NCBI GenBank assembly: GCA_949361645.1
Contig: OX442415.1
Span: forward strand, 13,681,235-13,745,234
Source: Spongilla lacustris
Lineage: Eukaryota; Porifera; Demospongiae; Spongillida; Spongillidae
DNA: 64,000 nt
Direction: 5' to 3'
In this document: positions 24,379 to 37,451 of the stretch, piece after piece
How the letters are laid out: every line of letters starts with the position of its first letter
Position numbering within the stretch: position 1 is the first letter of the stretch
Made by a program: the position numbers and the translations under genes
Notes under the pieces: model-generated
The model's input: only the letters and a program-made list of their open reading frames with translations
What the model was told of the DNA's origin: nothing
Databases searched by the model: none

Positions 24379-24915
24379 TCATAAGATTCTGGATGCTAGC
24401 TTGATTTCACATTGAATTAAATGCCGGGGCAAATGAACATGTCTGCCATACACCAAAAAAGGGGGAGGGTCAGTGAATATTTGGTTGAATCTTGAATGGA
24501 AAAACGATATGGTAAAGGTATATAGCATCAAGATATGATCTGTCTCAATTTCTTTGCTGTAACTGATGCTGAAGTGTTGGTTGAACCACTCATCCAAACC
24601 ACTACTCTGAGAAAGATATGAACTTGTCAGGTTACACTGTACTCCAGTGATTCTGGCACAATTCACCTTAGAAATTTAATAAACACGTATTTGCTGCTGC
24701 TGTTAATAATTAAGGTACATTGATAACAAAATCTTAACCTTCATCTTAAAACCTTGTAACATCAAACAGTGTAACAGAAACTCATGCAGCAACTCTGATG
24801 GCAGGGGTTCAGGGCTGTTGTGGTAAAGGACCAATCAAATCAACATCTATACGCATGGTGTGCCATACTTCCCCCCTTACATGCAGGACTTCGGTGCACG
24901 GCTGTTTGCGGCTGG
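24379..24915 (-). pseudogene. Ty3/gypsy integrase remnant
   Basis: On the minus strand a core segment reads EVWHTMRIDVDLIGPLPQQ (about 24835-24880), the region before the first catalytic aspartates. A later piece reads GVQCNLTSSYLSQSSGLDEW (about 24590-24645), the box around the catalytic glutamate. Then comes PFLVYGRHVHLP near 24440. Stops and frame changes separate them. The motif set fits a gypsy-type integrase of a lineage different from the copy at 5.7-7.5 kb. Reverse transcriptase and LTRs are not visible. Confidence 0.75.
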
Positions 24916-25487
24916 AAACTAGGTTTGTAATTAGAACATTACGGTAAATACCACGTCAGTAATCGAAACTACCTCATTAAGGAAGGCATATGTTCCAACA
25001 TAGGTTCCAATGTTGTCGGTACCCTTAAATCTATACTATCTATGCTTAAATATATAGATAAATCATATATAAACCATTTTTTTTTAAATGCCTACGCATT
25101 CTTTCTTCTAAACACTCGGTACGCACTCACCAAATAAAAAGTAACAATACTGTGCAAGTACTTTATATACGGTCACGCGGGAGCAAAAATGAAAGTAGCC
25201 TTACAAAACTCGTTCGAGCGGACGTCGGGAACGACAGATTAAGGTAGGCATCCTACTCTGTACCTTCACCATCAAACATGGAGCAACAAGAAAGCACAGT
25301 CCTTAATCCTTAACGCATTTTCTGTAGACCCCAAATTGTTCTGTTTTTTATATGAATAAACAACACGCGTTGCGGTTGTTTTACTATATGTATACGTGCG
25401 TTTGTTAACAGATTATCACATGACACAAGTACAACTACACTGCAGGATGGTGCCAAAAGGTTGTTAAAGGTAAAGACCAAATGACGT

Positions 25488-25583
25488 TAAAGCTATGCTG
25501 CAAAATTCTTTTGGTATTGATGCCAACAATGATGAACTAGTTGACTTCCTGAACACTTCTGTCCAATTTTCAAATTTGTATTA
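25488..25583 (+). CDS. Possible coding fragment, unrecognised
   Basis: A plus-strand frame reads KAMLQNSFGIDANNDELVDF then LNTSVQFSNLY and a stop at about 25583. Composition is protein-like, but no start or clear acceptor was identified. The opposite strand at 25585-25655 also has a protein-like frame after TTTCATTCCAG. At most one of these is likely to be real. Confidence 0.25.
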
Positions 25584-25679
25584 GTCATGCAGAAGAATAT
25601 TCACTACAAATGTGGCGCTGTTTACTTTCAGTGGAGATGCATTGAGATCTGGAATGAAAGGTAGGTGACTTCACATGAG

Positions 25680-26110
25680 CCCTTGCAAAACGCCCTACTC
25701 CACACAAGCCTAAAGCCATTTTCCGCACAGGCCTAAAGCCCTTCTTCACACAAGCCTAAAGCCCTTCTCCATACAAGCCTAAAGCCCTTCTCCACACACG
25801 CCTAAAGCCTTTCTCCACACAAGCCTAAAGCCCTTCTCCATACAAGCCTAAAGCCCTTCTCCACACAGGCCTAAGGCCACACAAGCCTAAAGCCCTTCTC
25901 CACACAGGCCTAAAGCCACACAAGCCTAAAGCCCTTCACCACACATGCCTAAAGCCCTTCTCTCACAGGTCTAAAGCCCTTCTCCACACAGGCCTAAAGC
26001 CGTTCTCCACACAGGCCTAAAGCCGTTCTCCACACATGCCTAAAGCCCAGCTCCACACATGCCTAAAGCCCTTCTCCACACAAGCCTAAAGCTGTTCTCC
26101 ACACAGGCCT
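25680..26110. repeat. Minisatellite, unit about 22-23 bp (CCTAAAGCCCTTCTCCACAC)
   Basis: Around 18 imperfect copies. Variants use ACAAG, ACAGG or ACATG between units, and some units are shortened to GCCACACAAG. No reading frame applies. Confidence 0.92.
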
Positions 26111-26205
26111 AACTCCCAGGCCCAACCCCTTTTCCTATACAGAGTCAGATCCAACGTCCTTCCTCTCACACAGGCCCTTACCCCTTCCTCCCACACATAC
26201 ACTAC

Positions 26206-26990
<785 letters not shown>

Positions 26991-28599
26991 GTCGGGGGTG
27001 GCCTTATACAGTGTGGGGTCCTAACCATTTCCTCAGGCTGCTAATATGTGCAATGTCCAACTATACACTGCAATACCAAACAAGGTACCAGTAGAAAGGC
27101 TGAGATGTACTCATAAAGGAACATTTAGTCTGCATATATAGCTCCTGACATGTTAGCAGCTATACCCTTTCCCAAGAGGCAGAAGTAGTCATTTGATGAT
27201 ACCTACTGCTAGACTACAATAGTATCGTTTTTACACGTCCACACATCTAAGTAAGAACACACGCTACCTCATCAAATTCGATCAAAATGGCCGATTTACC
27301 ATAGCGTAAAAACCACTTCAGAAAATGCGTTAAGCTTAGCTCTAGGCATAAATTGGTAGCACAATCTGTGCAGCTTACCACGAAAGGTCTATTTCCGCAA
27401 TTCTACGTTCCAAAGACTGAAGCTAACGATTTATTCTCGGTATGTCCCCAATATCCGATCCGAGGTGGCTGCATTCGGGTGGCAACAGGTACGCAGTAAC
27501 ATACTAAAATCACGTGATTTAAACTGTTTTACAAAGTTCAGCGGTGTGCCAAATCATATTAGAGTATTGATGTGTTTATTCTCTTCATGTCCTTTGTTGT
27601 AGAGCAAATTCAACAGGTCATCGGTTGTCCGGGTGTTGCCATAGGGACTTGTGTTCATTTCAAAATTTCTGGGCGTAGGACTTAATTTCCACGATTTCAA
27701 TGAGAGCAAACAGCCGTGGGTGGAGCTCTGTTGATGTCTTCTACGTGCATGTATACATAATAATATGCATAGAATAGCATCAGTACATAAATATATCTGT
27801 TTTGCTCTTTCACGTCATCTACCATTCCATGCCACGCCAATAAAACCTCTCCCTCTTAGCGTCTTATCTTGTCCAAAGTGACCACCACTAAGTTCAGCGC
27901 AATGATAATATGATATCCCGGCTCCAAGAACGTTTAACATATCACAGTTAGCTAAGTATACGTGTACTTTCACTCCACCTTCGTTATCGTGAAGCTAGTA
28001 CTTCACGACTGACAAAATCATTTTGCTCTTCTTCGAAAACAGTCCCTTTTGTTCTCAGATTGTTTGTTCTTATTACAAAGAGGATATGATATAATTATAG
28101 GTTTGGTTACAGCAGAAAGCTAGAGTAGTGTATGTCATATTCCATGTCGAGCGACAGTATTTCCTGACGACAGAATTTCCATAGGATATACGGTCGCTAC
28201 GTTAATTGTGAGCGACATAATTTCCTGAGGAAAAACTGTCGCCGCGACACAATTTCCGGGCGACAAATTTTCCTGTGACACCGGCAAGTAGCAACGAACT
28301 GACACGGTTCAGCAGCGGCGGCGGAACCGGGGTATTTACCCCCCCCCCCCCCCCTACGTTACCATGTTGTACATTATAACCAAAGAGAACGGGAATCGGA
28401 TGATATTAAAAGTGTGAACCGTTAAGTAGCTACTCAACAAGCGGTTCATTTTCGCGTGCGCAACCACTATCTACCACGCCCACTCATTATATATTCATAG
28501 ACTTACCCCCCTGGGTTGGCACCAAAATGGACCTTTAATTTAAAATCAAGCTGGAACACACAGTCACAAAAAAAGGGAGGGGGGGGGGGGGGGGAGGGA

Positions 28600-28790
28600 C
28601 AACACATAGTAAAGAGCCGAGGCTTGTCATCCCAAAATGCACCAGAAACAGAGTGGCTGCCCGTTTGGGTTTTAGCTCGCTCCGCGTCCATGGCCTGATT
28701 CACCAACTGCGGCAGCGGCACCATCTTTTGCAGGTCTCTCTCCGGGTTGCTAGTCGCCTCCCCATCTCCAGTGGGCTGGCGTTCACCCAT
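28600..28790 (-). CDS. Possible first coding exon, unrecognised
   Basis: The minus-strand frame starts at an ATG (MGERQPTGDGEATSNPERDL) and continues QKMVPLPQLVNQAMDAERAK then SGAFWDDKPRLF before entering a C-rich run near 28590. Composition looks like real protein with an acidic, helical middle. Beyond the homopolymer run the frame is not credible. No domain is recognised. It could be a first exon, a retroelement gag-like piece, or chance. Confidence 0.35.
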
Positions 28791-29030
28791 AAATTAAAAT
28801 ATTGCCTTCCCTCATTAACCTTCGTTAGCTCGATTCAAATGGATCGAAGCGGACCACTAAATCGGAGTCCTTGACCGGGCTGTTCCTTTAATTTTATGCC
28901 AGAAAAGGCTTGAAACCTGTTAGCTTGGACAAAACCGGTTGTAAAAGGTTATTAAAATTTAAAAAACCGGTCAGTTAAGGTGATTGTTTTAAAAATAACC
29001 GGTCGGTTAAAGTTGTTCGTTTTAAAATAA

Positions 29031-29033
<3 letters not shown>

Positions 29034-29073
<40 letters not shown>
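29034..29073. repeat. Poly-T tract, about 40 bases
   Basis: An almost pure T run. It may be the tail of a minus-strand retroposed sequence, but no body with a recognisable domain adjoins it. Confidence 0.9.
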
Positions 29074-29989
29074 CAAGATTTGTTCTACTGCAACGGGGAG
29101 TGCAGTCCAATCGGATTGCATGGTATTATATATACAAACAATATTCACAACCATATTACGGCCTGGACAAATCTTGGTGTATGCTTTCTACCCGAATACC
29201 CGACCAAACGCAGTAGTAAACATGCCCTACTAGCACTTTGCCACATGGCAAGTATGGTCCACAGCGTACTCCTAAGCACGTCGCTGATCTCGCCGAGTAC
29301 GCGTGCATACTCAGTTGTTGTTATGATTATAATCACAGATTTTTTCCATATAAAATGATTAGTTGCTATAAGTATGTACCACGTGAGATGTATCCATGCC
29401 TTCTTCCATAGATAATAGAGTAGGGGATTGGCAACTCTAACAATTAACACCCAGTATCACGGGCACCATGTAAGTGCTGGTAGGCCCTGTGCAACTCAGC
29501 AACTGAAGTATATGAAAGCTCAAAGCACTACAATTGTTCTGTACAAGTTAGTTTAATAGACAGGGACAGGTTGACTTCAAACAACACATGCATTTAATTA
29601 TGGAGTTATTAAGTGTCTTCGTATAGGAACATTCCTGTACTGCATGCTTAATCCCAGGCACTGGCCAATGAAAATACCCTAACAGTAATCCACAGTTTAA
29701 TAATCCCTGGCATATCCACCAATTTTACAGCCACTCCATTGTCTTGACTCTGCTGCATTGATACTAGGGACCATATCTGCCTTCCTATCTGCCTCTGTCA
29801 GTGGCTCACCAACCAGAAAAACATGCGCTAAATTTAGTGCGCTTTATACCGATACAATTAAACGGACTACAACAATAGTGGCTTATGAAGGTCAATACAC
29901 TGTCAGTTATTACCATTAGTGGGAATATTATAACAACCTATGTAAACCCATTTTGTAAAATTCATGTGAAGAAAAGGCTGCTACACACT

Positions 29990-30400
29990 GAACCAAGTAT
30001 TAACCAGTAGACTCCAGTCGATAGAAGGATAATTGATTGAAATCACCAACCAGAAAAACAGGCACTAATTTTTGTGTCACAGTAACTGTCAAGATATGAA
30101 CATAAGCATTAAGTATATCATTCATATATGAAGAAGGGTTAATAAATCGATATTGTGCACAGAGAAATAGCACTTCAATAACCACATTGAAGCTGTTGAA
30201 AACATTGAATAGGATCAATACATATAATTAAAAACCAATCTTTGACAAAAATAGCCAAACCATCAAATTTAACTGGTCTATCTTTCCTTATGTACGAGGA
30301 ATTCGACAGAAGAGTTTCAGTGACAAAGATGAGATCAAATCAGTGGTAAAGAGCAAAAAATTCAAATTATTTAATTGATCAGCATTGATTAATTTACATC
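29990..30400 (-). pseudogene. LINE (non-LTR retrotransposon) endonuclease remnant
   Basis: Minus-strand translation gives DLIFVTETLLSNSS (the ITE box) near 30330. It continues KFDGLAIFVKDW near 30260 and VPVFLVGDFNQLS near 30040 (the GDFN box). These three motifs, in this order and spacing, define the apurinic endonuclease domain of non-LTR elements such as the CR1/L2 or I groups. Frameshifts and stops lie between them, and no reverse transcriptase follows. The clade cannot be set from this fragment. Confidence 0.75.
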
Positions 30401-30605
30401 TCAATTTTATTACTTATACCTGCCTGTCCTTAATAGCAGTACTTACCACAGTGGAACAGCACAATGCCTATCAATTTTGTATTCCATTCCTGTTTCATTT
30501 TTATTTTTCCACATGAGGCCATAAAGACCACGAATATGAGAGCATTAAACAGCACTGAGTATGGCTTAATGCACAAAAACATGTATGAATTTCATCAATT
30601 GCAGA

Positions 30606-30796
30606 ATCGCAGTCCGCTGAGTGGACACGGTTGGCCATTGGTTCCCACTTTTGACTCTTTCCCTAGAAAAAGAAAAACACTCAGCGAAAGGTTTTTGAGT
30701 GAGGCTTCACAACTCCGACAAGGAGTACAAACATTCTTAACAACAGACAAAACATGGAGATCAACCTTTGAAAACATAGTCGAACACACGGAGTGA
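30606..30796 (+). CDS. Possible terminal exon, unrecognised
   Basis: After an acceptor-like CATCAATTGCAG the plus-strand frame reads NRSPLSGHGWPLVPTFDSFP then RKRKTLSERFLSEASQLRQG and ends IVEHTE at a stop (30796). It is basic and helical with ordinary composition. It lies about 720 bp upstream of the first visible exon of the ubiquitin-like gene. Because it ends in a stop it cannot be that gene's upstream exon in this frame. No family is recognised. Confidence 0.3.
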
Positions 30797-31111
30797 AAGT
30801 AAAAACCACATTAAGTGCACAAGAAACCATTTGGCTTTGTTAAGTCCACAGTTCTATGCTCAAAAACTAAGCCTGGCGACATGTTAATCCCTGTTGATTT
30901 CTTTTCCTCTGTATTCATATGCTGAAATTCAGCAGGTAGCCACTCCTAAGCTGAGGTCCAGGATGGAGGTGCGCGCCTTTATGGGGCTCTCTCTGCTTGG
31001 ATTAAAACCTTGCATCATGTCTCCTGTCCGCTGGCGACCTTCTGTCGAGGCCTTACCACTTATCAGCATCAAGTTCCTGATATGCAAAGTGGTAGGGCAC
31101 TCGGAGGAGGG

Positions 31112-31189
31112 CTGTCACGAAAAATTCTATCCGCCCGCAAAATATTATCCTAGGATAAAGTTTAGGTAGGATAATTTTTGCCATGACAG
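31112..31189. mobile_element. Tiny inverted-repeat element
   Basis: CTGTCACGAAAAATTCTATCC at the left is matched imperfectly by the complement of GGATAATTTTTGCCATGACAG at the right. It looks like a 78-bp MITE remnant. Confidence 0.45.
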
Positions 31190-31517
31190 GGCGCCTTCGA
31201 ACCGGAGCAGTTCCCACTTCAATAGACGCCTGACATTGGCCAGATGACACCTCAACACATCACAGCCATACACAGACGGACATACACAAAAATCGGACAC
31301 TCAGACGTGTTTTGTTCCTTTTTACCGATACATGCAAATTTAACAATTAAACATATTTTGTGTATCATCTTTCAAAGCAATACAAATACTTTCTCTCCAA
31401 GCTGAGAAAGTTAAGATCTGAAGATCTTCTCTCCTTCATTAAAGTGCATTTGCAAGTGATTTGTGCATTTTTGATTAAAAGTGATTTGTACATTGTGAAC
31501 TATTGTACCCACTTTAG

Positions 31518-33760
31518 GAACAAGAAGCCGCGGTAGTGACTGCGCATGAAGAAAGCCACCAGGAAAGCGCAGGAGCAGATGTGCCCAAGGTAGAGAAGTT
31601 GTCTAACGAACGCAAAGAGTTCGGTATAGGAAAGAAGGTAGTGTACAGCCTTAACGTAACACTATCGTGTACCGAGGACGGCACCAAGAGGGAACGAGAG
31701 CTCTGTCTAACGTGGATCCCCGTGACGATTGCCGACCTTCAAGACCAAATACAGGAACAGTTCAATATCCCAGTCTTCGACCAGAAGCTAACGTTTGGAC
31801 CTTCTGTGCTGAGCGCCAAGGAGTCGCTTCTGCAGTCTTACAGCTTAAGGAATGGAGACAATATAACCGTGGAGTACTTGTCAGAGGCAGACGTCAAACC
31901 AATGCTAGATATTGTCAGCTACTTAAAAACGACCCTCGCATTCCTAGAGTCCGTGGAACCACAGCTCCTCCTGTTCCCCATATCACGAGAGCTGCAGGCT
32001 CAATTACGACAGGGCATCGATGTTGCGCAGATTGACAATTTCGTTAACATCTTCCGCTCCTGTGCACAAGAGCGTAAGAAACAAATCGCAAACTCCTTAC
32101 TCTTTATCAATGGAGGAGGATTGAACCTTCTTCAACGGCTACATTCGGCCATTTTGAAATACCCATTCAAAACGATGCCTCTTCACGTTCAGCTGCTCGA
32201 AGGCGGAATGAACCAGATGTTGTGGACGCTTTCATCCCACACGGAAACCGAAGCTGCCGTGTTGAAGGAATTGAAGTTAGATAATATCGTACGGTCACTG
32301 TTTCGAGTGACGGCTGTCCCAAATGCAGCCATTTTTCCACCAAGAAATCCTTACACCGAGCAGATAGGAGACATTCAGATGCAAGTAATTCACTACTTGT
32401 TCGCTACCTCTACTGGCTGCCTGAGCTGGTCAGTTGTATACTATGTATGGTTGTATACATGAATAGCGTATAGAGCGCGTTGTGTACAATACGTTCAGTC
32501 AAAGTAACGCAAAACATGCATGTTGTGTTTAAAAATGACACGTATGCACATGCTATTTTGAACAGATTCATGAATATATATATAGTGCTACAACAGCACT
32601 CCCGAGGGGGGTGGGGCGGATAATGCACCTACTCTATACCGGGTATATTGGATGTAATTCGTGCATACTTATAGCCTTGGATCATCACATGACTGATATG
32701 AGTTCAAGTACTTATATGATAGCATTCGTCATAGACTTATTTGACCAAATGAATCTTATATACCATGCATTTTCAGGCAATCATAAATCTATTATGCATG
32801 TTATATTTTACTCAGCATACTTGAATACGAAGCGACACATCTTCAAATTGATCTTGCTTCAAATGCAAAGTTTCTTGAGCAGATCATTGGTCTGATGCAG
32901 ACCACAACTGGTCCTTTCAGTAACAATCTTGTAGCAGCATCGCTACTTGTTGTGTTAGCCTATAACCTTGATACCCATCAGTACCTATGTAAGCCTCACG
33001 TGATACAAGCCATCATAAGGACATGGAAGAATGCTGAACCTACACCTGATCATGAGAACAATGCTACACCTGCTGAAAGTGCTTATCTGAAGTAAGTAAC
33101 AATCTAAATTTAAACATGAAATGCTCTCATTCTCTAAAATTCTGATACATATATATTTTTTCTAGTGATCTTTATACACTTCTAATCACCTACAGGTATT
33201 TATCTTCTGTGCTGATATCAATGCTGTGTGCATCAAGGCAGAGCTTCTCTGCACAGTATCTGCAAGTTACAGAGCTGCTGGAAAAGTTTCTTTGTGAGGC
33301 AGATTACAACAAGCTGCATAAATATGAAGGAGAACTTGGTTTTGTATGGAACAAGTACATTCCCTACTTCAGCGTGGCTTACATGCCATACAACACCAAG
33401 AGATCTGTACTGGCCTGTGGCTCTGATCCTCGCTACAGAGCCCTTCAGATGATGTGCATTGAGATGAATGTTCTTTGCTTCCAAGTGATCCTTAATGGAG
33501 CAAGAGAGAGGAATAGGATAGTGCAGCAAGGATTGATGGACTATGTTATCTGTTTACCAAGTGTCCTTCCTGCCAAGTCCAGGGCCCAGCAGAGAGCCAA
33601 GGACCTTGTGACCATGTTACGGAAGGAGATGCATCTTCAACCGCCAAGTCTGAACACCATGACCAGAGCTAGACTTGCAGTGACCCACTTTGGACTGGAC
33701 AAGGTATTGAAGACACCTGTGCAAGAACTACTGTCAGAAGTGTACCCTGCAGAATCTTGA
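31518..33760 (+). CDS. Ubiquitin-like domain protein with helical C-terminal region, three visible exons
   Basis: Exons 31518-32428, 32816-33091 and 33196-33760 join in frame (phase 2 at both introns) to give about 583 residues and a TGA. Acceptors are CACTTTAG, TACTCAG and CCTACAG; donors are GTCAGT and GTAAGT. Residues from about 40 to 120 form a ubiquitin-like fold: strands around VVYSLNVTLSC and LTWIPVTIADLQDQIQEQF, then a leucine-rich end LRNGDNITVEYL. The rest, including SLLFINGGGLNLLQRLHSAI and TLLSEV-type helices, looks like armadillo/HEAT-style helical repeats. No catalytic motif is visible. Ubiquitin-like domains with helical repeats usually act as adaptors, which is inference here. 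The true start is missing: the decayed paralogue begins with an N-myristoylation-type MGNTSSS, absent here, so an upstream exon is probably unrecognised. I do not recognise the family. Confidence 0.88.
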
Positions 33761-33769
33761 AGCTGAATG

Positions 33770-34890
33770 ATTTCCATGTGTAATATATGATAGACTACAT
33801 ATTTGAACATACATTGCTGTGCGTAAAAGTGATTTATGCTAAGGAATGCTTGTGTTATGCATTGCAATCAGCTTGAAGCATTTGCCCAGGTTAACTTTAA
33901 TAGTTACACTACAATTATACAAAGTGCTAGTTTATTTAAATGTGCCTGCATTCTCAACAATTGAATTGACATAGTTCTTACCATTTTTCTCTTCTGAAGA
34001 AGCTTTCAGTGAGTTCAAGTTGAACCTTTAAGTCTTGACGTATACGTATAAAGATTTACATACATGTATATGTACACAATAGTCGTCTGTACATGTGGAC
34101 GCCGAATATATGGATAAGCAAGAATATAGGCTGAAATTATGCAAAGAGCAATTTATAAAAAAAAAGGGCTGCCGACATTTGCATTTTGACGGAAGGTCGG
34201 GTATAGTATACCAAAATGGCATAGCTGAAACGATCTATCACATTGACAGATCGAAATCTTGGTACAGATTTAATTTGATACCCGACTAATGCTCCTAGCG
34301 TGTCTCAAAATTACATTGCGATCGACATGTCAATCATTAAGTCCTGTATGATACGAAGAAACAGTTGTGTACTACTTGAACATGACCCATTCATTGTTTC
34401 AATTGTATATGCTCAACGTGTTTTTTTTTTTTTAATTTATCGCAAGTATATATTATCATAACAGGATAACTTACACAAAAATAACGATAAATAATAAGTA
34501 CTTATTAAACAGACTACTACCTAAGCCTATACACAGGGAAAAATGTTTGCTTTGCTACCCTGAAGATCTAGAGTAGTTCCATATGATCTGAAGTAAATGT
34601 TGTTGTAAACCGATGTAAACGGTGATTTGCTAATGCTACAAAAATGGTGTTCTACATGGCACGTATTTTTTAAGTTGGTAGCAAAATTTGCACTGCTTTT
34701 GTGAACTTTGTTACAGTAGCAATTCAGAAATGCAATGGTTTTACTGACTCATAAGAGCAATATGTGTACGTGTAAATACCACAGATAATGTTACTAATGC
34801 TACAATTATGCATTGCATAGCAGTGTGGTAATTCCTCATTGGTCTGGGTACGAGAAAGTGCAGCCATTAAATAACTAGGAATAAATTTTA
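33770..34890. other. Intergenic stretch
   Basis: AT-rich DNA between two genes that converge here. It has a single CTCGTTCCCAGACC-type end on the minus strand at 34841-34855. No exon is supported. Confidence 0.45.
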
Positions 34891-34893
34891 ATT

Positions 34894-36114
34894 TTATAAA
34901 GGAATGAATTTATTTATAAAAACAATTACATAATCTTTACACAATCCAGCTGTTTTTTTTTTGTCTTCGAGTCTGTTTCCAAATAGAATTAGAAGTTCCC
35001 AAGGTGTGCAGTCTTTCTCTAGGAATTCCAAGCTGTAACATCTGAGCAGCGATCTCAGTAGTGTACACATGTGCAATGTCCTGCGACTGCCACCAATGAG
35101 TACAGCATTGTCATCCACCATTGTATTAATGGTAGTAAGCTACAAGAAAGTCAGGTTATAGCAATGTGTTAATTTGAACAGTAACGTACCATTTCTTGCT
35201 GAGTAAGAAACTCTCTATTCTGCAGAATTTTCTTGCCCATACTCTGTTCTGTTTTCATCGCAGGTTGACTATGAAAAAAGGGAAAGGTAAACTGCATATG
35301 TCATGAACTTCAATTAAATGTTCCTGCACCTTTGTCAGGCTGATCACCCTGTTTTCTGTACCTCTAGTGACTGTTTCACAAGTTGAGAGTTGATGCTTCT
35401 GCGTGCAGTGACCTTCATTGGTGGATGTGATGGGGTCTTTTGCGTGGTAACACATTGGCTTGGAGTACGTAGAAGCTCTGGAACATCGGATACAGGAGTT
35501 ATTTTAAAAAAATCCCTACCTATCTTCTTCTTGCACAGCCAACTGGGGGGAAAATCACTATGAACACTTCAATAATTTACATCCTGGAAATCTACCTGAT
35601 CACAAGGAAAGGTAGGACTAGAATGAGATACCTACAGTTAAACGGAAGTAAAAGCAGGAATTGTAACAATAGCACTTACAGCAGCTGAACATGGCAGAGA
35701 TGAAAATGGAAACACCTGCAGAAATCAGTACAAGAAAAACAATGATACACAAATGATATGCAAACAGATACATGCCAAATCACAAAACACCCATGATGCC
35801 TAGTTGGCTTAGATCATGAAGATGGCCATATTGACTTACCACTTCTGCTAGCTGCTGTTAAATAAATCTAAGGCTAGCACAATTTTTTGCTGGTGTACTT
35901 CAGTGTTGATGATTGTTCCTACCTCCGTTTTTTTGCAACAAGTCATCTAATGGTGCCATTCTGTTCCATTGAAACAGGCTCTTCTGACAATTAGTGATGA
36001 CTTTGATGATTCTTGAAGTTGCTGTTTTGTCAAGGAATAAAAAAAATCAACTGCACATGAAAATGAATGACAATAGATTATAAATATGTACCTTTCTAAA
36101 GATACTGCCGCCAT
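34894..36114 (-). CDS. Small multi-exon gene, function unknown
   Basis: The start ATG at 36114 sits in GCGCCATGG. Exon 1 (36114-36092) joins exon 2 (36011-35923) to encode 37 residues beginning MAAVSLERIIKVITNCQK. Further exons join in phase: 35715-35680 (VFPFSSLPCSAA), 35631-35596 (VSHSSPTFPCDQ) and 35529-35348 (RDFFKITPVSDVPELLRTPS). Then follow 35268-35190 (QSMGKKILQNREFLTQQEM) and a last exon from 35139 (LTTINTMVDDNAVLIGGS). Exon 2 ends in phase 1 but the next clear exon begins in phase 0, so a microexon near 35840 or an error is needed. Near the end two frames both look coding; one ends SWIV, the other runs to 34894. AATAAA on the minus strand overlaps the end. The protein is basic and Ser/Thr/Pro-rich in the middle. 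I do not recognise a family. Confidence 0.6.
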
Positions 36115-36714
36115 GGCGCCATCCGCGCCACCATCAGCGCTAGCTATATGGCTAGCCGCGTCAGTCGCGATTATACCTGCTTAGTGGTATGGCTACCTCA
36201 CGTTTAGCAACAACGCTGGAAAAGTGGAAATTATGCTTTCCGGTTGCCAACCACCATTAGGTTCTAATAGCTGTCCAGCCTCCACTCTGACACCCCGATA
36301 ACGCGATGTTTCAGACACATACCTCTATTTTAAACAGATAGTGAAACTCCGATTAAAAATTCCAACTAGGTCAGAGAGAACAAATTTGCCAGCTGCAGCG
36401 CTGTTGCAATTGCATTCTAGTAGTTCGCAATTTCCTTGCCGTCGACAGTTATAGCGAAGTAGACGACATTTTAGATTGAACACGTGGCGCATTTAATAGA
36501 GCGCAATATCTATTTATTAGTGCGCATCATTTAAAAATTATGCATCCTTCTCTCTGTGTAGCGCAGATGGACATACAAACGACCAGCCCATCAGCCTGAG
36601 TGCATTAGAGTTCGATCGTGAATTAAGGTTCATATGAATGCAGGACCGGAACTAGCGAATCGAAACAAGTGTATGCACGCATCGTGTGAGTTGGGCCGTG
36701 GATTATATTTGTAA

Positions 36715-37000
36715 GTTATGTGTGAGTGAGCATAGGTTGTGATGTGTTGTGTGTGAGTGAGTGTGAGCTTGCGATGTGTGTAGACCATGGGTTGTTATGT
36801 GTGTGAGTGTGTGGGAGCTTGTGATGCATGGGTTGTGATGTGTTGTGTGGGAGCTTGTGATGTGTTTGTGCATGTAGACCATGGGTTGTGGAGCTTGTGA
36901 TGTGTGGGAGCTTGTGATGTGTGTAGACCATGGGTTATGTGTTGTAGGTGAGTGTGTGGGAGCTTGTGATATGTGTAGATCATGGGTTGTGTGTCATGGG
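36715..37000. repeat. Minisatellite built on GGGAGCTTGTGATGTGT
   Basis: Irregular tandem units mix GAGCTTGTGATGTGTGTAGA, CCATGGGTTGTGATG and GTGTGTGAG. The same repeat reappears at 38485-38560, so a segment of about 1.5 kb separates two blocks of one array. Confidence 0.85.
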
Positions 37001-37009
37001 CCCTGGGCA

Positions 37010-37440
37010 ATTAGCCTTCGTGGGCCTGGCCAGTCCAAATGCGAGTGGGCGGGGGGTGGTGGTCCCCCTTGTGATCATCTGAATACGAGCGGGGGGGGGG
37101 GAGGGCCCTTGCGATCGCCGAGTGGGGTGGGGGGGGGTCCTTCTTGCAATTGAAACATTCCAAGTTAGCAATGTTTTGATGCTCCACTTCGTGTGCACTA
37201 CTAACTAAAAATCATAAATCATGAATATCATGAGCACGGTGGGGGCCCCTCATAAAACAGTGGTCCCTGGGCAGCCTTCCCCCCCCCCCCCCACCCCCAC
37301 CCACTGATAGTATGATTGGATCGGCCGAGAGGGCGGACACCTTACTGATTGAATTGGCCAAAAGTGGACAGCACCCCCCCCCCCCCCGCTGGTTGAATCA
37401 GCCGAAAGCGGACAATGTATTCACGGCTGTCAAATGGCGC
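37010..37440. mobile_element. Transposon-end-like sequence with G/C runs
   Basis: Repeated units of the type GGCC..AAAGTGGACAGCACCCC and a G11 and several C runs resemble the material at 22.8-23.1 kb and 54.5-54.76 kb. No frame is credible. Confidence 0.45.
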
Positions 37441-37451
37441 CCCCCTTCCAG

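Noticed and set aside
30894..31169. A 91-residue plus-strand frame upstream of the ubiquitin-like gene
   Set aside because: It ends in an inverted-repeat element and shows no resemblance to the paralogue's first exon, so it is not the missing 5' exon.
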